NCBI GenBank assembly: GCA_001643675.2
Contig: LSRY02000024.1
Span: 312,001 to 376,000 of the forward strand
Direction: 5' to 3'
DNA: 64,000 bases
From: Monocercomonoides exilis
Taxonomy: Eukaryota; Preaxostyla; Oxymonadida; Polymastigidae
In this document: piece after piece, positions 56,035 through 64,000 of the stretch
How positions within the stretch are numbered: the first letter of the stretch is position 1
Layout of the letters: the number at the start of each line of letters is the position of its first letter
Made by a program: the position numbers and the translations under genes
The notes under the pieces: model-generated
Told to the model about the DNA's origin: nothing
What the model saw: only the letters and a program-made list of their open reading frames with translations
The model's database searches: none

Positions 56035-57001
56035 GGGTAAGAAATTTATCTGGACCCAAAAAATTAATCGGGACCAAAATTTTCTGGCTCTCAAGAGCAC
56101 TATAAGAAAAAAATTAGATAATAGTAAATTATTAATATATTATGATATACTATTTCTGAAAATATTTTTTCATATTTTAATTTTTGTGAAAAGATCTGGC
56201 GTTTTTTGTTTTATTTTTAAGATCAAAGACTTGCTCATATTTTCACGAGCTTTTTGTTTTGAGTGTTTTGAATTAAATCATTGACTATGAACATAACTTC
56301 TTTACAATTTTGGTAATTTTTCATTGTTATACACTTCGTTTTTTTATAATTTTTTCCATTTCACAAAATTTCGACAAATGGAAGATTTTGTGGTGATAAT
56401 TGAGTTGCTTTTGTTTTTAATATTGAAAAATAGTTGAAAAAATGAATGAAATGATCATCACAAAGATTTTGAAATGAAAGAATGAAATTTGAAGCAAAAA
56501 ACGCAAAAATACACAAAAACAAGATTTTTCGTTATAAAATCACGATCATAAAAAAGTTTAGATTTTCTTCTTTTTGAACACCTTTATGTGTTAATAGTTT
56601 TTATATTTTAACTTTAAAAATAATGAAATATAGAGTTTAAATATTTGAATTCTTTATTTTGTCAGAATTTTGTGAAATGGAAAAAATTATAAAAAAACGA
56701 AGTGTATAACAATGAAAAATTACCAAAATTGTAAAGAAGTTATGTTCATAGTCAATGATTTAATTCAAAACACTCAAAACAAAAAGCTCGTGAAAATATG
56801 AGCAAGTCTTTGATCTTAAAAATAAAACAAAAAACGCCAGATCTTTTCACAAAAATTAAAATATGAAAAAATATTTTCAGAAATAGTATATCATAATATA
56901 TTAATAATTTACTATTATCTAATTTTTTTCTTATAGTGCTCTTGAGAGCCAGAAAATTTTGGTCCCGATTAATTTTTTGGGTCCAGATAAATTTCTTACC
57001 C
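56035..57001. mobile_element. Foldback MITE with perfect 336-bp arms, pogo-type ends
   Basis: The arms 56035-56370 and 56666-57001 are exact reverse complements in every line I compared, around a 295-bp A+T-rich centre without an ORF. The element is flanked by TA (56033-56034 and 57002-57003). Its ends, GGGTAAGAAATTTATCTGGA then CCC, with a second GGGACC motif about 20 bases further in, parallel the pogo ends at 34944 (GGGTTATTATTTTATCTTGA then CCC, second motif CTGACCC). It is a non-autonomous derivative or mimic of that transposon. Confidence 0.85.
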
Positions 57002-57003
57002 TA

Positions 57004-57760
57004 ATCGGGATAGTTTACAAACCTATTTCTTTCCCTTCTTTTTTTTTTTTTCTATTTGTGAATTATTTTTTTAAAAAAAGCATTATTGTTTCAAATCAAT
57101 AGCAAGATAGAAAATGAGCTTGTCAAGGTTTCCAAGTTTTTTATTCTGCCTTCAGTTTTTCCAATACTATTTCGTGCTTTTCAAAACATCATTGAAACAC
57201 AGAATATATTGTGAGAAATGACTTGATTTAATATATTAAACACATTTCTATCTATAAATTGTTTCATTATTAGATTATTATTTGTGATATAAGAAAACTT
57301 GTCAAAAGAAACCTCTTTCAATTTTGCAACACCTAATTTTCATGAGTGAAAATAAAACGTTAACTTTCAAATGGGATTTTTTCTTTTCTGGTTCTTTTTT
57401 TGTTTTTTACTGACAACTTTCAACAAACGTTGAATGGCTTCCTTCTCTTTCACACAATACTTTTTCATATTAAAGACAATTCTTCACTCGTTTGTTTGAT
57501 TATTTTTGATTGATTTTCATTGAGTTAATTCGTTTTAAAAAAATCTCTTTACATGAAGCTTTTCGAAGAGAGCAAAGCTTTTTCATTGAAATGTTAAATA
57601 TTGTTTCAAAAACTGTTAATATTTATCTATTCGTATTTCAAATCTCAAATTCAACATTTGTTTTTATTTGTTTATTTTTTTAAAAAATACTTATGATTCG
57701 TTTCATTTTTTTATAAACTTGTGAACATTAATCTGGAATTTTTCTACATAAATATGAAAT
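57004..57760. other. Intergenic, nothing recognised
   Basis: A+T-rich sequence with no ORF of interest between two mobile elements. Confidence 0.5.
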
Positions 57761-57995
57761 GAGTAGTAATTTTTTGAAAAGTTCATTTTGTTTCATTTTA
57801 TAATAAAATAAACATTTCAAATTTCTATCAAATTTCTGTTCCCACTCAGTTGACTTTTCCAAAATAGAAACATAACCTTGACAATGTAATTATTTCCATT
57901 TCAGAAAAGTATTGTGAGTGTGAACAGAAATTTGATAAAAATATGTAATGTTTATCTAATTTGAAAATTATCCAAAAGGAACTTTTCAAAAAATC
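57761..57995. mobile_element. Palindromic MITE (GAAAAGTTC subtype)
   Basis: The left arm is GTAATTTTTTGAAAAGTTCA, then TTTCATTTTATAATAAAATA and CAAATTTCTGTTCCCACTCA. The right arm is the inverse, ending AAAAGGAACTTTTCAAAAAA. It shares the CAAATTTCTGTT block and the outer T-rich end with the elements at 3449 and 60282. Confidence 0.7.
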
Positions 57996-58189
57996 AAGAC
58001 ATGTTTAAAATAAAAACATTCCATTCAAAATAAACACTCTGATAATTATTCGAAAAAAATATGGAATAATTTTTGTTAGTGTTATGTTCATCTCCGATTG
58101 TTGAATTCTGAAGGTTTATCCTTTCCAACTCCGTTAAGCGACAGGAGGAGAACAACATACTAGAAAATATAGCCTTTTTTATCAATTCA

Positions 58190-59060
58190 TGATAGTCAAG
58201 ATTTTTGTTCTCTCCCAATGATGTTATTTTCTACAGCTGGAGTTGGGTGATCCATATCTCTTGTTCGTCATTTTTCTTCCTATTTTCTGATCTTTGGAAT
58301 TTTTTATATAGCCTTTTCATGAGTGCAGATTCTCCCAGGACTCAATTGTTCAGTAATTCTGAGATGTGCAATAAAGCAGCACATGTTTGTCTGAGCTTCG
58401 AAGCCTTCGTCCCTTTTTCTTTTTATCTTTTGAAAATAACTGCTCATTTTTTGACCCACTCACTCCAAGCTTCTAGTGGATCTCCGTTTCTATTATCTTC
58501 CGATATTTCACTTAAATACACATATCAATATGAATATCCTTTCCATGTGTTTTCTGCAACGCTATTCTCGCATTCATCGATCACACTCTCGGAAAATCCC
58601 TTTGAAACAAGCATTTTCCAAAACCATTTTTCTCCTTGCGATTCTAAGGATTGATGAGAACTATTCTCATTCTGCCCGGCGGAAGATTTGCTTCCATCCG
58701 TTTCATTCATCTTTCTTCCTTCAAAACCTTGTTCTGTTCTTTCCATCTCCATTCACAGTGTCTCGACATTCTTATCAGTGGTTCCCATATCTGCCATCTC
58801 CAATCTGGAATCAGTAGATGAACGTGTGCTTTTTCTTCTATCGATATCACAAGTTTTGTGACTATTTGTGGAATGGCAGGATGGGCATTAAAAATTCCTC
58901 CATGAAATGATTGTTGGAGTCCGTCTTTGTTTTGTGTTCTTCCCAGACCACACCATTGGTCCTCTTTCGTATTCAAAGACGTTGCTGAAACATCCAATGT
59001 TATTTTGAGATTGAGGTTTTTCGTTATCTCGTTTCACTCTTCTTGTTTCATGGAGCTATC
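58190..59060 (-). pseudogene. Fragment of a second DIRS-type retroelement (RT end to recombinase start)
   Basis: Minus-strand pieces read DVSATSLNTKEDQWCGLGRT, FNAHPAIPQIVTKLVISIEE and VHLLIPDWRWQIWEPLIRMS. These are the conserved C-terminal segment of DIRS/Ngaro-type RT-RNase H proteins (compare FLRNIGRVMKEK...ILPTWRGQTWTP at 19100-19205). They are followed by SKGFSESVIDECENSVAENT and WKGYSYEYQYVYL, the typical start of a DIRS tyrosine recombinase, and a helical region with several stops down to about 58190. No inverted repeats or other domains remain nearby. The sequence is clearly not a recent copy of the element at 15.5-21.2 kb. Confidence 0.65.
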
Positions 59061-59148
59061 TTCCCCCTTTTCTAACCTGGGGAGAAACATACTCTAACAT
59101 TCTTCGTCCCTGGAAAGTGTTGGGCTTTTGTCTGAATGTGACTGTTCT

Positions 59149-59692
59149 GAACAAATGGGGGAAAATTCGGACTTTCAAGCTTTTTATGCACAAAGCATGA
59201 AAAAATAGTTTCGCTCATAACTTTATTTATTTTTTTCAGATATCAATATAAATTTGATTTTCATATCCGAAAACAGGCATCGTTGAAATTAAAACATAAA
59301 GTTTTCCAACATTTCACGAATGTCAAAAAATAGAACCATTTTTATAATATTTTTTGATATAAAATAGTCAAAGAAAAGTTCATAATTTTTCAATTAAAAT
59401 GCTTGAAGCAAAATATTTTGACCAAAATGGGGGAAAATACGGACAAAAAAGCTTTTTTTAGCACAAGGAATTGAATAATTGCATCACTCATAACTTTAAT
59501 TCGCTTTTTTAGATTTTGAAATAAGTTTTTTATTTTTTTCATGGAAAAAACATTATTGTTGAAATAACAAAATGTTTTGTGACCTCACATGCATTTCAAA
59601 AAATAAACCCATTTTTTTCAAATTTTTTGATCACAAAAAGTTAATCAAAAGTGCATAATTTTTCAATGAAAACGCCTGAAGTCAAATATTAT
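59149..59692 (+). repeat. Tandem duplication, two 272-bp units
   Basis: Unit 1 starts AACAAATGGGGGAAAATTCG and unit 2, exactly 272 bases later, starts GACCAAAATGGGGGAAAATA. Shared landmarks occur in order: CTCATAACTTTA, AAACAT, CATTTCA, AAAAAATA, ACCATTTTT, AAAGTTCATAATTTTTCAAT and TGAAG/CAAAATATTTTG. Identity is about 70% by eye, so the duplication is old. Confidence 0.6.
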
Positions 59693-61670
59693 GTCCCATA
59701 TAATTTTGGAATCAATTTGCTTTGAAGAAGGACGAGAAGCAATCACTGAAAAAGCCTGTGGACATTTGTCTTTTAATTGGTTAAACTCTGAGGAGAACGA
59801 TTCAGAAAATGAACTGGATTGATAGTGATTTTTTCCAGACGGAGTTAACGAGAAGTCCAAAGAAATAATGTTTCCTCTATCACCTGCAAAAAAAAAAAAT
59901 AAAATAAAATAATAATAATTTGACATAAATCAGATTGCCAGTTATCATTGGAAAATTATTGCAGCTCCTGCATCCAAATGAACCGTGCAAATGTCTTCAA
60001 TATCTCTAGGAAAATATCACCAAACTTGGTTTCTTCCTCTTCAAAGAACAACTGAAGTTCTTTAAGAGGAAATAAAAGAAGTTCATTTTTGATCACATCA
60101 TCAACAAAAATTAATTCTTCAACTCAGAAATACAAACATTATAATAATGTTATCTGATGAAACAACAAATGTCATAAAGACAAAGCCATCTGGTTTTTGC
60201 AAATGTTAGGCATTTCGGAATTGGAGGAATTCTGCGAGAAAGGACTTTCACTTGTTTTGAATATGTAATTATTGAATCTCTATATGTGTGAATTTTTTTG
60301 TAAAGTTCCTTTTGTTTTATTTTCTAATAAAATAAAAATTTCATAGTTTCATCAAATTTCTGTTCCCACTCACGAAATTTCTCTTTAATGGAAATTTAAC
60401 CTAAGCAATACTATTATCACCATCACAGTGAAATTTCGTGAGTGGGAACAGAAATATGATAAAAATATGAAATTTAAGTTTCATTTGAAATTTCAACAAA
60501 AGGAACTTTTCAAAAAAAAAAAAAAAAAAAAAAAAAGCCATATGTTCAAAAAAAATTCTTTACAGCTTTGAAAAATGGATCACCACAAAATTTCACAAAT
60601 AATTGAAGCAGTTTACAAATATTGGAGAAATTCCTTCCATTTTCGATAAAGACATTTTTGAAATATTTCCTTCACCAAAACTTCCAATCACTTTCCGATG
60701 AGGAAGCAAACCATCCGTGCAAAAGCATAGCACCTATCAGTGAAGATCTCTGATTTCCGTTAAAATCTGTGTAATAACCATCAAATAAATTGAAGAAGTG
60801 TTTCATGTTTAATAAATCCTTTATTAAATATTGTTTTGAATTCGCCTTCAACCGGATAACTGCAATAACTGTGTTCTTTTTGTTGAAAATAATTCCTCCA
60901 TCAATCATCACTTTTACCATAGAATAATTGATATTTTTTTATCCTTTCAGCGATTTTTTTGTTCACTTCATCATGAATGATTGAAGAGAGTTTTCTGTGA
61001 TTCAAACGTGGAAATATGGACTTTGTTGACAAAAAAGGATTTTGTTGTGAGATCTGTATTAATGTTGAAATAATAGTTTAAAATACCGATGAGAAAGCAG
61101 ACAAGAAAGCTATGTTGCAATGACTGATCAGCTTCAAAAAAAGACTATTTAAAGAATCATATTGAAAATGATGAGGTGCGATTTTCATTGCATATATAAA
61201 TTTTTGATTGCTTGAAGAACATGGTGATTTTGAATATTGAACAATTCAGGAATTATTCAATAGAGAACATTGATGATTGCACATCCTTTCGCTTCCTGTT
61301 TTTCCACATATCCCGCAATCAACTCCTTGCTTGCTGTTAGGATATAAATAGTATATGTGTCCATCCTTTTTAAACGATCCATAATTTTTGACTGGAGTGT
61401 ACGCTATCCAAAGTCTGTTATTGTTCACTTCAAAGTGAACTTTTCCAATTTCTTCACCTGTATTGTTGGGGTGTTTGAAATCTTTTTTTTAATGTCGAAA
61501 AAGATATGATGTGACTTTTGATCGTAATAAATCTTTTTTGCACATTTTCCAAAATTAGTGGTTTTCGAATATTCCAACCAAACAAATGAACAATTATTTC
61601 TTTTCAAATCTTCTTTTTTTTTTCTCAATGCATCGCTCTTCGACAAAAAAAAGAAATCAAAACAATTCAT
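59663..61670 (-). pseudogene. Possible multi-exon gene or its remains, family unknown
   Basis: Four minus-strand exon-like blocks are visible. At 61670-61510 there is NCSFVWLEYSKTTNFGKCAK. At about 61457-61246, after TACAG, there is GEEIGKVHFEVNNNRLWIAY, then GHIYYLYPNSKQGVDCGICG and RMCNHQC, a possible zinc-binding Cys/His cluster. At 60920-60672 there is DGGIIFNKKNTVIAVIRLKA and SLIGAMLLHGW. At about 60120-59990 there is LLFPLKELQLFFEEEETKFG, joined through GTTCAT...TTTGCAG to NIISLDFSLTPSGKNHYQ (59885 down). Clean junctions could not be built throughout and a MITE lies between blocks, so it may be a gene with large introns or a decayed one. No function is proposed. Confidence 0.35.
60282..60544. 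mobile_element. Palindromic MITE (GAAAGTTCC subtype) with long A-run
   Basis: The left arm TATATGTGTGAATTTTTTTG, AAAGTTCCTTTTG, CAAATTTCTGTTCCCACTCA, CGAAATTTC pairs with a right arm ending GTGGGAACAGAAAT...AAAAGGAACTTTTC. The inner stem around GTGAGTGGGAAC is nearly perfect. The right end has a 25-base A-run and then CCATATG. Confidence 0.75.
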
Positions 61671-62198
61671 TTTTGTTTCAATAAAACAATGTTTTCAAAC
61701 TTCTTCTTTTGTCTTTCCGTAATTTAATAATTCAAGACAAAAAAACTTTATGAAATCATATTTATTTGAAACATCCATAATATTAGCTTTCTAAAATTAA
61801 AGTTGATCTATTCGATAGATTGTTCAGATTAACAGACTGATCTATATGACAGGCTGATCAATTCGACCAACTGATCTTTATCGAAAAAATATAAAAATAA
61901 ATTTATTTATGCTTTGTTGACAAACAATTAATTATATCGCAATATTTGTTCATTTTATCACTTTTTTTTGTTTGAATTGAAAATAAAAGAAAAAGACACG
62001 AAAAAAATTCAATAAACATTTGAATTAATATTTTTGCAGGCAGCCTTGTCTGATTCTTTCAAAAAAAGTCGGTCTGTCGCAAAGGCAGACAAACGAATAT
62101 TGATTTTTTTGATATTAAAAAAAATTACAATGCGTTATCAACAAATGTATGTTCCAATCAATTTGTCTGCTAAGATCAGTCGGTTAAATGGAAATAAA
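61671..62198. other. Intergenic with short diverged CTGATC units
   Basis: Around 61800-61880 the words GATCTATTCGATAGATTG, CTGATCTATATGACAGG and CTGATCAATTCGACC repeat loosely. No gene was recognised. Confidence 0.4.
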
Positions 62199-64000
62199 GG
62201 GTTATAATTATTTTTTTATATTGGCCCTTTTTCTTTATTCTGACCCAATAAAAAATGAAATGCAAAAAGTTCAAAAAACAACATTATTAAAAGAAAACAG
62301 AATCAGAATTAATTCTTCTGATTACTTTCATTTTTCTTTCATCTCAATTTTTTAGAATATTTTTTTATTTTCATCATCTGAATCATCGTTTTCACATGAA
62401 AAAATTTTCTTTTTATTTATTTCTTTTCATCCACAACAGCCTTCACTTCATCTTTCTCCTTTTCATCCATTTCATCTTTCCTTTCAATATTCATCTTCAA
62501 ATGATTTTCCCATTTCTCTAAAAGATTTTCGTTGGTTATCACTTTTCCATAAAAGTTGAATCTATTTCTGTGGGAAGGACGAGGATAAATCGAAGATTCT
62601 GCCAGTTTCAAAAGAACTGGCCCAGAAGAATTGTGAAGAACACCACTACAGACAAAAGCTTTCTGAATTACAGAAGGAGAGAATACAGTGAGGATAGCGT
62701 GAGACAGAACGTCTGTTATTGCAGCTCGTTTTAAAGAAGATGGAGAGGAATGTGAAGCTTCAAATCTGTTTGTCAGTTCAGATTTGAACACAGCAAACAC
62801 TCCTCTGTCCAGCGGTTGACAGAGGTGTGTGCTGTGTGGCACGAAGGTTAAAACGTAGACTTGTTGTTTTTGGAATTCTCGCCAAATCGATGGATCTGCG
62901 CGAGATACATGAGAATCAAGAAGGAGAAGAATGTGTTCGTTTTCAAGTGACATGCGCTTTCTTCTTTCGATGACAAAAGGAAGAAGAACGGTGAGAGCAT
63001 ACCTTTTGAAGCACTCGTTATCCATCCAGCCGCTTCCATTTGCCCATATCTCAAGCGTTGGAGATAACAGGCTTTTCAGCTCTTCTGGCAGGTTGACGCT
63101 TGGCCACAAAATGACTGAAGGAAAGGCATATCCGTCCGCTGCAACAGCTGCTACGAATGTGGAATTTATCATTCTTTGTGGTTCTTTCGTAAAACCTGCT
63201 TTTTCGTCTGCAGTATGCACGACAAGCTGTTTTGAGTCTGTGGGAACGCGCGTTGAAGATTCATCGATGTTTATCATCAAAGCTGGATTATCATGGAACT
63301 TTTCATGCAGCTCGTCAAGTGTTTTGTACCAGGGTTTAAAAACACTTCTGCACGAAACAGCCAGTCTGTTGATGTCCAAATTCTTCGGTTTTCCAGTCTT
63401 TAGCTCCGGATGGCGCTTGACAAAGCCATTCGTGGCAGACATTGAAACTTCTGAAAATGGAGCGTCTTCGTCATCGTTGTGGTTAATAACATTTTCAATC
63501 TGGAAAACAAATGATTAAAACATATAAATAAATATTAAGCAAACCAATTCTCTTGTTTTTTTTAAAGTCAAACATGTTCCAGACTTTGCTTCAATGTGAA
63601 TTATGTCAAAAACTCTTTGTTCCTTTTTTCCAACAACTGCTGCAGGTCTGCCAATTTTTCCAACCAGCCTTCCTTTTCTGAGAACTCTCACAGCATTTTT
63701 TATTCCATTTCTACTTAATTCCTTGAAATAAATAGCATCCGTCATGCGAACAACTCCGTCAACAACGATGTGGGCCATTCGCTCCAGCAGACTGTGATAA
63801 TTCCTGTACTTGCGCGAAGACATTGCACGCTGCAGTTTTTTCTTTCCTTCTTTAAATTTTGTTTCTGTTGATATTTTCATTTTTTTAATAATATTTTTAT
63901 TATCATAATAGTTTTTTATTTTTTTAATTGAAACGAAATGAAAAAAAATTCGAAAAATACATTTTTTTTCACAAAATGAAGGTTTAATGTCCCATGAAAC
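62199..64000 (-). mobile_element. pogo/Tigger-like transposon, copy 2 (cut by the window end)
   Basis: The left end GGGTTATAATTATTTTTTTA followed by TTTATTCTGACCCAATAAA matches the complete copy at 34944-36952. It is preceded by AA rather than the expected TA. The upstream end, about 210 bases beyond position 64000 by comparison, is not in the window. Confidence 0.8.
62417..63880 (-). pseudogene. pogo-like transposase, copy 2, truncated at the C-terminus
   Basis: Exons 63880-63545 and 63499-62417 join across a 45-bp intron at the identical site as copy 1, giving 472 residues. All three catalytic aspartates are kept (INIDESSTRV, LLLLDSHVSR, QPLDRGVFAVFK) and the HTH region is intact. An AAA-to-TAA change after AVVDEKK removes the last ~43 residues present in copy 1, and downstream there is a one-base deletion in the A-run. 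The two proteins agree at close to 90% by eye. The lost tail is outside the catalytic core, so partial activity cannot be excluded. Confidence 0.8.

Overview
The window looks like nuclear DNA of a unicellular eukaryote. It is strongly A+T-rich, the genes are split by short introns (about 45-270 bp, many with GTTTGT-type donors), and the genetic code is standard (TAA, TAG and TGA all end genes). Three protein types point to an oxymonad flagellate such as Monocercomonoides (Preaxostyla): a giant Cys/Ser-rich surface protein of parallel beta-helix character with one membrane span and a degenerate kinase-like tail; a charged 'hypothetical' family that I recognise from that group and that is present here three times; and an SF-assemblin-like coiled-coil protein. 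The assignment is by pattern recognition, not by a search.

Layout. 1-1.6 kb: 3' part of cytosolic phenylalanyl-tRNA synthetase alpha (three exons). 4.4-8.5 kb (-): a two-exon, 1,316-residue kelch membrane protein. 9.1-12.3 kb: two copies of the charged family, tail to tail, one a pseudogene and one largely open. 15.2-21.2 kb: a palindromic MITE abutting a decayed 5.7-kb DIRS-type tyrosine-recombinase retroelement with inverted terminal repeats. 22.5-30.4 kb (-): the 2,656-residue beta-helix/pseudokinase protein. 33.0-34.5 kb: third family copy with one in-frame stop. 34.9-37.0 kb: a complete pogo/Tigger-like transposon with an open spliced transposase. 37.0-39.9 kb (-): a shattered relative of the giant surface protein. 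42.6-43.7 kb (-): a Qc-SNARE (syntaxin-6-like) in at least six small exons. 44.8-45.5 kb (-): a Ran-like GTPase relic. 46.2-47.0 kb: the SF-assemblin-like gene. 47.5-55.9 kb: an RNA-binding protein with three RRMs, spliced to a 2,300-residue Ser/Pro and Glu/Lys low-complexity tail. 56.0-57.0 kb: a foldback MITE with perfect 336-bp arms whose ends match the pogo element. 57.8-61.7 kb: two more MITEs, a DIRS fragment, a 272-bp tandem duplication and unrecognised exon-like pieces. 62.2-64.0 kb: a second pogo copy, broken and cut by the window edge.

The host genes do not form one pathway. They are housekeeping (tRNA charging, vesicle fusion, cytoskeleton, RNA binding) and lineage-specific surface proteins, set in intergenic DNA heavily shaped by self-complementary transposons. 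The least expected items are the RRM protein with the giant two-component tail, the four roughly 400-residue modules and pseudokinase of the surface protein, and the pogo-derived foldback element.
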